DNA from: Candidatus Avoscillospira avicola
GTDB taxonomy: Bacteria > Bacillota > Clostridia > Oscillospirales > Oscillospiraceae
Direction of reading: 5' to 3'
Length of the DNA stretch: 64,000 bases
Assembly: GCA_018712245.1 (NCBI GenBank)
Contig: DVHE01000058.1
Span: 1-64,000 of the forward strand
The notes under the pieces are model-generated. The model did no database searches. It saw only the letters and a program-made list of their open reading frames with translations, and was not told the origin of the DNA. The position numbers and the translations under genes are program-made. Positions within the stretch are counted from its first letter, which is position 1, and every line of letters starts with the position of its first letter. This document shows, one piece after another, positions 49,041-57,302 of the stretch.

Positions 49041-50027
49041 TCAGACGTAGCCGTAGAGGCCCCGGACCGAGACCTCGCCGGAGCGGACGGTCTCCCGACG
49101 GCCATCCGCCAGCGTGACCACCAGGCCGCCCTCGTCGTCGATGTCCTCGGCGTGGGCCAGGCGGATCTGGTCGCCCTGGAGAATTTGCACATCCTGCCCC
49201 AGTGTGAGGCAGTGGGCCCGATAGCCCGCCAGCCACGGACCGGGATTGGTGAGCATTTCCGAAGCGGCCAGGTGGTACTGGCGGATCATCTCTGCCGCCA
49301 GGGCGCAGCGGTCCACCGGTCTGCCCAGAGCCTGCTCCAGGGAAATGGCCATATCCCGGATCTCCGGCGGGAAGTCCGCCGGCTGCTGGCCGCAGTTGAC
49401 GCCGGTGCCGGGGATGACGTAGCCGGTGAGGCCGGTCTCCGCCTCCAGGGAAAGCTCTGTGAGGATGCCGCAGAGCTTGCGCTTCTCCAGCACCAGATCG
49501 TTGGTCCACTTGATCCCCACATCCAGCCCGGTCTCCGCCGCCAGAGCCCGGCGGGTGGCCTCGGCGATCACTGTGGTGAGGTGCAGCAGCTTCTCCGGCG
49601 GCACGTCGTACCGCAGCACCACCGAGCAATAGATCCCCATGCCCTTGGGCGAGGAGAAGCTCCTGCCCCGGCGGCCTCGGCCCCCGCTCTGGTGGTCCGA
49701 CAGAATCACCGTGCCGTGGGGCGCCCCCTGGGCCGCCACGGCTTTGGCAAAATTGTTGGTGGAATCCACCGTTTCCAGCACCTGGACCAGCCCCTGCCAG
49801 GGGTGGCCCTCCAGCAGCTGTACCACCCCCGCCTGGGTCAGTCGGTTGGGCCGCCCCGTGAGGCAATAGCCCCGGTTGGTGGCCGATTCAATGGTGTAGC
49901 CCTCGGAGCGCAGCCGGTCAATGGCCTTCCATACGGCGGCCCGGCTCAGCCCCAGCTGCTCACTGATCTTCTGGCCGGAGACATACCCGCCCTGGGACAG
50001 CAGCTCCAAAACTGCATCTTTGGTCAT
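49041..50027 (-). CDS. birA: Bifunctional biotin-protein ligase and biotin repressor
   Basis: 328 residues. N-terminal winged helix (VSGQKISEQLGLSRAAVWKAIDRLRSEGY) marks a class II ligase that also represses. Central ligase domain with STNNFAK, GRGRRGRSFSSPKG (biotinyl-AMP loop), KWTNDL and GVNCGQ, then a C-terminal SH3-like domain. It makes biotinyl-AMP, loads carboxylases and, in excess, dimerises on operators such as the one at 50.24-50.28 kb before bioY. ATG at 50027 with GGGGGAAAA upstream. Confidence 0.95.
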   Translation of the reverse strand: MTKDAVLELLSQGGYVSGQKISEQLGLSRAAVWKAIDRLRSEGYTIESATNRGYCLTGRPNRLTQAGVVQLLEGHPWQGLVQVLETVDSTNNFAKAVAAQGAPHGTVILSDHQSGGRGRRGRSFSSPKGMGIYCSVVLRYDVPPEKLLHLTTVIAEATRRALAAETGLDVGIKWTNDLVLEKRKLCGILTELSLEAETGLTGYVIPGTGVNCGQQPADFPPEIRDMAISLEQALGRPVDRCALAAEMIRQYHLAASEMLTNPGPWLAGYRAHCLTLGQDVQILQGDQIRLAHAEDIDDEGGLVVTLADGRRETVRSGEVSVRGLYGYV

Positions 50028-50206
50028 GATATTTTCCCCCCTTGGGCAGCACCGCACAATGGTGTCTGCGGGCTTCGCCCAATCTTTTGACCCATCTGTG
50101 CAGTTATAAAAGAGGGAAATACATACAGTATTCCCGCTCTTTTATAACTTTCGTATGAGCCAAAATCTTTGGCCGAATCCACTTGCCAAATTGTGCGGCT
50201 CTGCCC

Positions 50207-50276
50207 TTGCTTTTTTCTTACTGTTCCGGTATACTCTGTATTGTAAACTGCACGCTTCCAATAAGGTTTACAATAC
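50207..50276 (+). promoter_or_regulatory. bioY promoter with BirA operator
   Basis: -35 TTGCTT (50207-50212), 17-bp spacer, -10 TATACT (50230-50235). The operator is a perfect 11-bp inverted repeat GTATTGTAAAC (50238-50248) and GTTTACAATAC (50266-50276) with a 17-bp centre, the BirA pattern TTGTAAAC-N-GTTTACAA. It covers the transcription start. Confidence 0.92.
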
Positions 50277-50294
50277 GACTGAGAGGTAACGACG

Positions 50295-50855
50295 ATGTCC
50301 AAGACAAAATCCATGATCTTAGCGGCGCTGTTCGCCGCGCTGACGGCGGTGGGTGCGCTGATCCGCATCCCCACGCCCATCTCTTCCTTCACCCTGCAGG
50401 TGTTGTTTGTGGCCATGTCCGGCGTGCTGCTGGGGTGCAAATGGGGCTTTCTCTCCCAGGCGGCCTACATCCTCCTGGGGCTGGTGGGCCTGCCGATCTT
50501 TGTGAGCGGCGGCGGCCCCGGCGCCCTGCTGCAGCCCACCTTCGGCTTCCTGCTGGGCATGGCGGCCATGAGCGCCCTGGTGGGCTATATTGTGGAGCGG
50601 CGCGGCGCCAAATTCTTCACCATCTGCTGGGCCTGTCTGCTGGGCCTGGTGCCGCTGTACGCCATCGGCCTTCCGTATATGCACCTCGTCCTCACGGTGT
50701 ATCTCCAGCGGAGCCAGACCGTCTGGGCGACGCTCTGGGGCGGCATGGTGATCTTCCTGCCTTGGGACATTCTGAAGGTGGCAGCCACAGCGGCGCTCTG
50801 CGCCAAGCTCTATCCGGCGCTGCACCGGAGCGTGCATCCGTCCCCCTCATTGTAA
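50295..50855 (+). CDS. bioY: Biotin transporter substrate-binding component BioY
   Basis: 186 residues, six membrane helices, S component of an ECF transporter. Seen: ALIRIPTPISSFTLQVLFVAMSG, LGCKWGFLSQAAYILLGLVGLPIF and the GGGPGALLQPTFGFLLG biotin-site region. Needs the EcfAT module, not in this window. Preceded by GAGAGGT and by a BirA operator. Divergent from birA, so biotin supply and sensing are paired. Confidence 0.95.
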   Translation: MSKTKSMILAALFAALTAVGALIRIPTPISSFTLQVLFVAMSGVLLGCKWGFLSQAAYILLGLVGLPIFVSGGGPGALLQPTFGFLLGMAAMSALVGYIVERRGAKFFTICWACLLGLVPLYAIGLPYMHLVLTVYLQRSQTVWATLWGGMVIFLPWDILKVAATAALCAKLYPALHRSVHPSPSL

Positions 50856-50952
50856 ACCCTGCATTTCGGATTGTCAACGAAACGCGGAAGGCATTGTCTT
50901 TTCCCCGGGGCTGTGGTACCATAGAAAAAAACACCCGGGAGGAACACGACAG

Positions 50953-51198
50953 ATGCGAACGCTTTACGGCCTCTTCCCCCTGAGCGACCAGGTGCGCCAG
51001 GGCGATATGCGCAGCCTTTTGATCTCGCTCATCATCTATGTGCTGGCCGCCGCCATCACGGCCATGCTCCGGGTGGTGCTGGGCTGGATTCCCCTGGTGG
51101 GGGCGCTGCTGGGCGTGATTTCGGTGTTGCTGAACCTCTACTGCGTGGCAGGAGGCGTGCTGGCGGTGCTGCGATTCTGGCAGGAGCGTCAGAAGTAA
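50953..51198 (+). CDS. Small membrane protein of unknown function
   Basis: 81 residues, two predicted helices (about 22-43 and 45-72), basic C-terminus RFWQERQK. GGGAGGA lies upstream of the ATG. It may belong to the host rather than to the phage-derived set that begins 170 bp later. No family recognised. Confidence 0.65.
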   Translation: MRTLYGLFPLSDQVRQGDMRSLLISLIIYVLAAAITAMLRVVLGWIPLVGALLGVISVLLNLYCVAGGVLAVLRFWQERQK

Positions 51199-51236
51199 AA
51201 AATTTTGCGTTTGCTAGTGAATGGCAGTACCTGCCG

Positions 51237-51285
51237 TGCTATAATAAATACTGGAACCACCGGCAGCGGGCCCGCTGCCGGTGGT
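51237..51285 (+). promoter_or_regulatory. Extended -10 promoter followed by a perfect 30-bp palindrome
   Basis: TGCTATAAT (extended -10, TATAAT at 51240-51245), no good -35. The expected start, about 51252, falls just before ACCACCGGCAGCGGG (51256-51270) and its exact complement (51271-51285), followed by GTTTTAC. The RNA would begin with a very stable hairpin, acting as stabiliser or early terminator. It may also end the upstream small gene. Confidence 0.6.
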
Positions 51286-51370
51286 GTTTTACAAGCGGCT
51301 GCCGAAAGGCGGCCGTTTTCGATTCTCGCTGCAGCAGAGCCAACACACGATCAGAAAGGAAGATGCCAAC

Positions 51371-52477
51371 ATGAGTGAAACCATGAACCTGGCCAGTAAG
51401 TACGCCAAGCGGGTGGACGAGCGCTTCAGCCGCGAATCCCAGGCGATGCTGGCACTCAACAACGACTACAACTTCACCGGCGTCCGGACCGTCAACGTCT
51501 ACTCCATCCCCACCGTGGCGATGAGCGACTACAGCCGCTCCGGCGACCACCGCTATGGCACGCCCAACGACCTGACCCGCAACATCCAGACCCTCACCGT
51601 GGGCCGGGACCGGGCCTTCACCTTCATCATCGACCGGGGCGACAGAGCCCAGTCCCAGATGGTGATGGACGCCGGCAAGGCCCTGGCCCGGCAGCTGAAG
51701 GAGGTGTGGGTACCGGAGTTCGACGCCTATGTCTTCCGCAAACTGGCCGCCGAGGCCACGGCCCGGGGCAACTTCGGCTCCGAGGAAGCCACCAAGGACA
51801 ACGCCTATGAGCTGTTCCTCCAGGCCATGGAGCAGCTGGGCAACCGCAATGTGCCGGACAAGGGGCGGGTGGCCTTCTGCTCCTACCGCTTCGCCAACCT
51901 GCTCAAGCAGGACCCCGCCTTCATGAAGTACGGCGACAGCTCCCAGGAGATGCTCATCAAGGGCGTCATCGGCGAGGTGGACGGCTGTAAGATCGTCAAG
52001 GTGCCCTCCGGGCGGCTGCCCAGCGGCTGCGCCTTCCTGCTGACCCACCCCATGGCCGCCACCGCGCCCCGGCAGCTGGAGGAGTACAAGACCCACAGCG
52101 ATCCCCCCGGCATCAGCGGCTTCCTCGTCGAGGGCCGCGTGGTCTACGACTGCTTCGTCCTGGCGGAGAAGGCCGACGCCATCTACTACCACGGCAACCA
52201 GCCGGTGCTGCGGCAGCTGAACGTCACCGCCGCCCAGACCGGGGCGGGCAAAGTCACCGTGCTGCTGAACCCCGGCACGCCTGAGGACGGCTGCTCCTGG
52301 AGCTACAAGGTGGGTGATGCCGCCGAGACCGTCACCTACGACGGTACCGTCTCCGGCTTCACCGCTCTGCCTGCCTCCGGTACCGAAATCGCCACCGCCG
52401 GCAAGAAGTTCCTCACCGTGGTGGAGCTGAACAGCGAAAGCAAGGCCCGGGCCGTGGGCGTCGTGAAGCTGGCGTAA
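51371..52477 (+). CDS. Phage major capsid protein
   Basis: 368 residues. The first 280 residues match a common Firmicutes prophage capsid type (start MSETMNLASKYAKRVDERF, then FTGVRTVNVYSIPT, DRAFTFIIDRGD, EAGKAL-like DAGKALARQLKEVWVPEFDAY), expected to have the HK97 fold. The last 85 residues (from about LNVTAAQTGAGKVTV) form a Ser/Thr/Gly-rich beta segment that could be an Ig-like surface decoration. No protease or scaffold gene is adjacent. ATG at 51371 after AAAGGAAG. First gene of the cluster; a hairpin follows it. Confidence 0.9.
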   Translation: MSETMNLASKYAKRVDERFSRESQAMLALNNDYNFTGVRTVNVYSIPTVAMSDYSRSGDHRYGTPNDLTRNIQTLTVGRDRAFTFIIDRGDRAQSQMVMDAGKALARQLKEVWVPEFDAYVFRKLAAEATARGNFGSEEATKDNAYELFLQAMEQLGNRNVPDKGRVAFCSYRFANLLKQDPAFMKYGDSSQEMLIKGVIGEVDGCKIVKVPSGRLPSGCAFLLTHPMAATAPRQLEEYKTHSDPPGISGFLVEGRVVYDCFVLAEKADAIYYHGNQPVLRQLNVTAAQTGAGKVTVLLNPGTPEDGCSWSYKVGDAAETVTYDGTVSGFTALPASGTEIATAGKKFLTVVELNSESKARAVGVVKLA

Positions 52478-52512
52478 TCCCGCGATCACCCTGCGGCAAC
52501 AAATCAAAACCG

Positions 52513-52536
52513 CGGCGGGGCCAACCGGCCCCGCCG
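52513..52536 (+). other. Hairpin after the capsid gene
   Basis: Perfect 10-bp stem CGGCGGGGCC and complement (52513-52522, 52527-52536), loop AACC, no T-run. Probably raises capsid message over downstream genes. Confidence 0.65.
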
Positions 52537-52554
52537 GGAAAGGAGGGAAGACCT

Positions 52555-53157
52555 TTGACCTACGGCGAAATGAAGGACTTTGTCCTGCAGCTCATCAACC
52601 AATACTCCGTGGCCGGCAGCCGCGTTCCCCTGACCTATAACGACCAGGCCGACCTGGTGGCCCGCATTCCGGCGCTGATGCGCGACGGCCTGATCTACGT
52701 CGTCACCACGGCCCGGCGGCTGCGGGCTGTGGCCGACCTCACCGACCCCCAGGAGCAGGGCGGACTGCTGATCTACGACCTGCCGGAGGACTGCTACCAG
52801 CTGGCCGGCGGCCTTTTGCGGCTGGAGGGCGGCCGGCTGCGCCGCTTCCAAAACTACCGGCTGCTGGGCGGGCGGCAGGTGGCCATCCCCCGGGAGGCAC
52901 AGGGGCAGTACCAGGTGGAATACTTCCGCTACCCACAGCTGCCCCAGGCCACGCCCATGGACGACGACCGGCTGGACTGCCCGCCGGAGGCCCAGCCGGT
53001 GGTGGCCTACTACGTGGCGGCCCATCTGGTCATGGAGGACAACGCCTTCCTCTATGCCGGGCTCTACAACGAGTTCGAGCGGCGCCTCGCCCGACTGGAG
53101 GAGGGGCCCACAGCCGAGCTGGGCCTGGTGGAGGACGCCTACGACTGCTGTGACTGA
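52555..53157 (+). CDS. Head-tail connector / tail accessory protein (P22 gp4-like)
   Basis: 200 residues, mostly helical at both ends with a central beta part. The start MTYGEMKDFVLQLINQYS, the mid LIYDLPEDCYQLAGG and the late VVAYYVAAHLVMEDNAFLYAGLYNEFERRLARL follow the pattern of gp4-type adaptors of podoviruses, which join portal to tail. TTG start at 52555 after AAAGGAGGG. Strangely, the portal it should bind is missing from the locus. Confidence 0.72.
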   Translation: MTYGEMKDFVLQLINQYSVAGSRVPLTYNDQADLVARIPALMRDGLIYVVTTARRLRAVADLTDPQEQGGLLIYDLPEDCYQLAGGLLRLEGGRLRRFQNYRLLGGRQVAIPREAQGQYQVEYFRYPQLPQATPMDDDRLDCPPEAQPVVAYYVAAHLVMEDNAFLYAGLYNEFERRLARLEEGPTAELGLVEDAYDCCD

Positions 53158-53189
53158 GCCCAGAAAATCGCAAAAAAGGAGGGAAACCA

Positions 53190-55292
53190 TTGGCCAGTTC
53201 CACCATGGCCGCCACCGCCGGCCTGCCCGATCCGCCGGAGGAGCGGTCCATCACCTTTGAAAACCTCTCCGGCGGCCTGAACCTCTGGGAGCTTCCCTAC
53301 CGGATGGATGCCGACCAGAGCCCCGACATGGAGAACCTCTGGTGGCGGGACGGCCTCCTCAGCTGCCGGGACGGCCAGGCATACGTCTCGGAGCCTCTGG
53401 GGCAGGGCATCTGCTGCGCCGAGCGGCTCTACTGGGGCCACGCCATTTTGCACATCGGCGACGGCCTCTACGCCGCCCGGCCCGGCGCCGAAATGGTGCC
53501 GGAAAAGCTCTGCGGCGGCCTCCCCACCACCCGCGGCACCTTCATCCGCTACCGGGACGCCCTGCTCTACAAGACCCGCGGGGCCTTCAAAACCATCCGC
53601 TGGGATGGCGAGGGCGGCTTCACCGCCGAGGACGTGACACCCTACGTGCCGGTGACGTCCATCAACTGCGCCCCGGCCGACGGCGCCGGCGACCTCTACC
53701 AGCCGGAAAACCGCCTCAGTCCCCGGAAGACCCTCTGGTATACCGCCACCCGGGAACGCCGGGGCGTCTCCTTCGCCGGCAACGGCACCGCCGAGGAGTT
53801 CCACTTTGAAACCGAGGACGGCGAGCTGGTCTATCAGGTGGTGCAGGTCTACGTGGGGAGTACCCTGGTTCCGGAAACCGACTACGAGGTCTCCACGACG
53901 GACGGCTGCACCGTCACCCTCAAGGACGCGCCGGGCTTCAACGAGGCCGTCAGCGTGGTCTACGAGGTGGCGGTGCGGGTCTACCACCTGCCGGTGCAGG
54001 AGATCGACGCCGTCGTGTCCTGCACCGTGGACGGCGAGGACGTCACCAACTTTACCGCCGACCTCGAGGCCGGCACCATTACCTTTGCCGTGGCCCCGCC
54101 GATGCAGGACCCGCCGGTCAACAACACCGTGGTCATCACCTACGAAAAGGCCAACTCCGACGCCCAGAAGAGCATCATGGACTGCTGCTACGGCTGCGCC
54201 TACGGCGGTACCGGCGGCGCCGTGCTGGTTTTGGCCGGGTCCGAGGCCCAGCCCAACGCCTACTTCTGGAACGGCAGCCATGTGGCCATGGACCCGGGGT
54301 ACTTCCCCATGGAGTACTACAACCTGGCTGGCGACAGCCTGGAGCCCGTCACCGGCTTCGGCCTCCAGGCGGGCTACCTGATGGTGTTCAAGACCCACGC
54401 CGTGGGCCGGTGCCTGCTGGGGACCGAGACCATCGGGGACCGGGCCTACCTGACCATGGACTACACCCCGGTCAACGCCGCCATCGGCTGCGACCTGCCC
54501 TTCACCATCCGGCTGGTGGAAAACAACCTGGTCTGGTGCAGCACCTACGGCGGCGTTTACCGCCTGGAGGACACCACCGCCGCCCTGGAAAACCAGGTGC
54601 GGTGCATCTCCGGCAACATCAATGGCTGTGCCGGGCGTCCCGGACTTCTCCAGGCCGTCCAGGAGGCCGAAACCGTCTCCGCCCTGGACGACGCCGAGCG
54701 CTACTGGATCGCCGCCGGCGGAAAGGTCTATCTCTGGGACTACCGCCTTTCCTCCGCCGGAAAGCCCAGCTGGTTCTACTTCACCCACATCGACGCCGTG
54801 GACTTCTTTCGGGGCGACACCCGGGACGACGGCGGCGAGGCCTTCACCGGCCCGCTGCGCATCTACCATCTGGACCCCCAGGGCCGCATCAGCCGCTTCG
54901 TGCGGAACTTCCGCGACTACGGCGGCGCCATCCCCAAGGTATTTGAGTTTCCCACCCAGGACTTCGGCGGCCATCTGCGGATGAAGCACATCCGGCGGGT
55001 GATCCTCTCCACCCGATCCGACACCGATACGGTGATCCGCATTCAGTACGAGACCGACTACGGCCTGCGGGAAGATCTCACCCCGGTGGAATGCTTCAGC
55101 TGGCACCTGGCGCCCCGCGATCTGGCCCGGCGAATGCTGGCCATCCGCCGCTTCGCCCACGTGGCCGTGCGCAAGCCGGGCTGCCGCCACGTCCGCCACT
55201 TCACCATGCGGCTTTCCAACAACGAGCCGGGGTGCGACATGTCCCTGGTGTCAGCCCAGATCGTCTTCACCAGCCAGCAGAGAAACCGATAG
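53190..55292 (+). CDS. Tail hub protein, P22 gp10-like beta-propeller candidate
   Basis: 700 residues, beta-rich with many Trp/Tyr/Gly, beginning with the FENLSGGLNLWELPYRM block that opens gp10/tail-tube-B-type proteins, followed by repeated blade-like segments (for example MENLWWRDGLLSCRDG, VWCSTYGGVYRLED, YWIAAGGKVYLWDY). In podoviruses this protein closes the tail under the gp4 ring. TTG start at 53190 after AAGGAGGG. Calling it a propeller is an inference from sequence texture and position. Confidence 0.7.
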   Translation: MASSTMAATAGLPDPPEERSITFENLSGGLNLWELPYRMDADQSPDMENLWWRDGLLSCRDGQAYVSEPLGQGICCAERLYWGHAILHIGDGLYAARPGAEMVPEKLCGGLPTTRGTFIRYRDALLYKTRGAFKTIRWDGEGGFTAEDVTPYVPVTSINCAPADGAGDLYQPENRLSPRKTLWYTATRERRGVSFAGNGTAEEFHFETEDGELVYQVVQVYVGSTLVPETDYEVSTTDGCTVTLKDAPGFNEAVSVVYEVAVRVYHLPVQEIDAVVSCTVDGEDVTNFTADLEAGTITFAVAPPMQDPPVNNTVVITYEKANSDAQKSIMDCCYGCAYGGTGGAVLVLAGSEAQPNAYFWNGSHVAMDPGYFPMEYYNLAGDSLEPVTGFGLQAGYLMVFKTHAVGRCLLGTETIGDRAYLTMDYTPVNAAIGCDLPFTIRLVENNLVWCSTYGGVYRLEDTTAALENQVRCISGNINGCAGRPGLLQAVQEAETVSALDDAERYWIAAGGKVYLWDYRLSSAGKPSWFYFTHIDAVDFFRGDTRDDGGEAFTGPLRIYHLDPQGRISRFVRNFRDYGGAIPKVFEFPTQDFGGHLRMKHIRRVILSTRSDTDTVIRIQYETDYGLREDLTPVECFSWHLAPRDLARRMLAIRRFAHVAVRKPGCRHVRHFTMRLSNNEPGCDMSLVSAQIVFTSQQRNR

Positions 55293-55308
55293 AGAAAGGA
55301 GCGAGACG

Positions 55309-55503
55309 ATGCTTTTGACCATCACCGGCGCGGCGCTGCTGGCCCTGGGCTTTGCCCTGGGCTGGTTCCTGAAGCCCCGCGCCACCGTACCCGCCGCGCC
55401 GCCTCCGGAGGAGCAGGAGCGGGCGGCATTCCAGGAAGAGCGCGCCGCCTTCGCCCAGCTGATGGGCTACAACGCCCGGCGGGCCTACGGCGCGGAAGAG
55501 TAA
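55309..55503 (+). CDS. Small single-helix phage protein
   Basis: 64 residues: one membrane helix (about 3-22), proline linker, then an acidic helical part. AAAGGAG precedes the ATG, and the gene fills the gap between hub and fibre genes. Function unknown; a membrane-acting or spanin-like role is only a guess. Confidence 0.65.
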   Translation: MLLTITGAALLALGFALGWFLKPRATVPAAPPPEEQERAAFQEERAAFAQLMGYNARRAYGAEE

Positions 55504-55515
55504 GGAGGCGCTGCC

Positions 55516-56940
55516 ATGGCTTTTCAATCCATGACCTTTACGAAATCCTGGGAAGATCCCGCGGATTTTCCCACCTACGAGCCGGACGAGGCCCAGGTAC
55601 GGGCGGATTTGCAGTACCTGCACAATGAGATGCGCGACGCCTTCAACGGCCTGGTGGCCAGCCTCAACGCCACTTCCGCCGCGGCCAATCTGCCCATCTC
55701 CGTGCCGGGCCTCTCCGCCGGGACCATCCAGGCGGCCATCGAGGAAACGCTGGCGGAGGTCCAAAAGGCCGCCGCCGGACAGATTGTGGACGGCTCCATC
55801 ACCCGGGAAAAGCTGGCCGCTTCGCTGCTGGCGCGCATTTACGGCGGACGCCTGATCGTCTCCTGGAACACGCCCGGCGCGGCCCAAACCCCCGACAGCG
55901 ACTACCCGGTGGGCCAGCTGTGGCTCCGTCCGGCGCTGGACGTTGCGAACGAGGCCCAACCCAGCTGGAGCCTCTCCGGCTGCACAGCCCAGGAGACAGA
56001 GGGCGGCTGGCGCTTCAACGCAGACCGGACCATGTCCGCCGCCGGCGTCAGCCAGCGGCTGGAGGGCCTGGGCCCCGGCGGCAGCGCGGTGCTGCTCCAT
56101 CTGGCGCTGACCGGGCAGGATTCTGCCCTCACCAGTCTGACGCTCTACTGCAACAGCGCGCCGGTCCAGCTGCCGGAAAGCAGCTGGCTGGAGACCACGC
56201 TGGACAGCAGCGGCAGTCTGGAATTGCAGCTCCAGGCCCAGTGGCCTTCCACCGAGGCGGCGGGCTACTTCCAGGTGGGCGATTTGACCATCGTGCCGGT
56301 GGGCGCGCTGGAGGCATCGCTGCCAGACTGCGCGCCGCCGGAGGACTGGGAAACGCTGCTCCAGAGCCACGTGCCCTTTACCGCCTTCCGCCTGCCCAGG
56401 GCGGTATTTTTACAGGTGGCGCCCGGGCAGTGGGAGACCGTGGACGAGGAGGTGCTGCCGGTCAGCCGGGGCGGCACGGGCCGCAAGGCCGTGGCGGCGG
56501 GGCAGCTCCTCTACGGCGCGGAAAACGGCATGGCGGCGCTGGACCCTCCGGAGGCGTCCGGCGCTGTGCTGGGCTTTTCCGAGGGGCGGCCCGTCTGGCA
56601 GAGCCTGCCCCAGCTGGGCGCCCTCCAAGCCGTTCAGGGCAGCTACACCGGCAATCAGGCAGAGCGCACCATTGACCTGGGCGCCACGCCGCGCCTGTTG
56701 GTGGTGCAGGGCACCTTTGAATCGCCCGCCCTGCTGCTCCAGGGCCAGAGCGTCGCCCAGACCCTCCGCTGCACCCAGGCCTCCGACGGCGCCTATCCCA
56801 CCTACGGCGCCGGACTGACCCTCCAGGGGAGCCGGCTGACCATCTGGCTCAGCGCCTCCCAGGAGGCCGTGGCCTGCGGCGCGGCGGCCCGGGCCTGGAA
56901 CCTGCCGGGCGTCCCGTACGCCTGGCTGGCCCTTTGCTGA
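55516..56940 (+). CDS. Phage tail fibre-like protein
   Basis: 474 residues. N-terminal helical region (about 20-110) likely forms a trimeric stalk, then beta-rich domains. The motif VSRGGTGRKAVAAGQLLYG near residue 315 is the GGTG-type repeat common in tail fibres. The C-terminal 100 residues (ERTIDLGATPRLLVV onward) suit a receptor-binding tip. Preceded by AAGGAGG. It ends just before the next gene. Confidence 0.75.
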   Translation: MAFQSMTFTKSWEDPADFPTYEPDEAQVRADLQYLHNEMRDAFNGLVASLNATSAAANLPISVPGLSAGTIQAAIEETLAEVQKAAAGQIVDGSITREKLAASLLARIYGGRLIVSWNTPGAAQTPDSDYPVGQLWLRPALDVANEAQPSWSLSGCTAQETEGGWRFNADRTMSAAGVSQRLEGLGPGGSAVLLHLALTGQDSALTSLTLYCNSAPVQLPESSWLETTLDSSGSLELQLQAQWPSTEAAGYFQVGDLTIVPVGALEASLPDCAPPEDWETLLQSHVPFTAFRLPRAVFLQVAPGQWETVDEEVLPVSRGGTGRKAVAAGQLLYGAENGMAALDPPEASGAVLGFSEGRPVWQSLPQLGALQAVQGSYTGNQAERTIDLGATPRLLVVQGTFESPALLLQGQSVAQTLRCTQASDGAYPTYGAGLTLQGSRLTIWLSASQEAVACGAAARAWNLPGVPYAWLALC

Positions 56941-56948
56941 GGCCGGCC

Positions 56949-57302
56949 ATGGACGGGATTCTCGCCGCATTTTTCAGCGGCAGCGCGGCCTCGGCGTTGA
57001 TTTCCGGCATCTTCGCCCTGGTGCAGGCCAGACTGCGCCGGGGCAAGCAGCACAGCGACACGGAGCAGGCCCTGGTGGACGGGATGAAGTTCATTCTGCT
57101 GGACGTCATTGCCCAGCGGGCCATGGGCTACATCCAGACCGGGGAGGTGGAGCTCCGGGACAAGCAGCTGCTGCGCAGGATGCATCAGGTATACCACACC
57201 GGCCTGGGCGGCAACGGCGATCTGGACGCGCTGATGGAGCAAGTGGACAAGCTCCCGGTACGACTGGAGCCCTGGGTCGGCGGAGAAAGGGGAGAGACAT
57301 GA
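56949..57302 (+). CDS. Phage protein with one N-terminal helix
   Basis: 117 residues: hydrophobic segment (about 3-27), basic patch QARLRRGKQ, then a helical domain (KFILLDVIAQRAMGYIQTGEVELRDKQLLRRMHQVYH). Position beside fibre genes and the single helix would suit a holin-like or tail-associated protein, but no family is firmly recognised. The ribosome site is weak (GAGG overlapping the preceding stop), so it is likely translated by coupling. Overlaps the next gene by 4 bp. Confidence 0.65.
   Translation: MDGILAAFFSGSAASALISGIFALVQARLRRGKQHSDTEQALVDGMKFILLDVIAQRAMGYIQTGEVELRDKQLLRRMHQVYHTGLGGNGDLDALMEQVDKLPVRLEPWVGGERGET

Noticed and set aside
50851-50882. Second BirA operator after bioY
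   Set aside because: TTGTAAAC occurs at 50852, but the expected inverted GTTTACAA partner is missing (TTGTCAAC follows in the same orientation).
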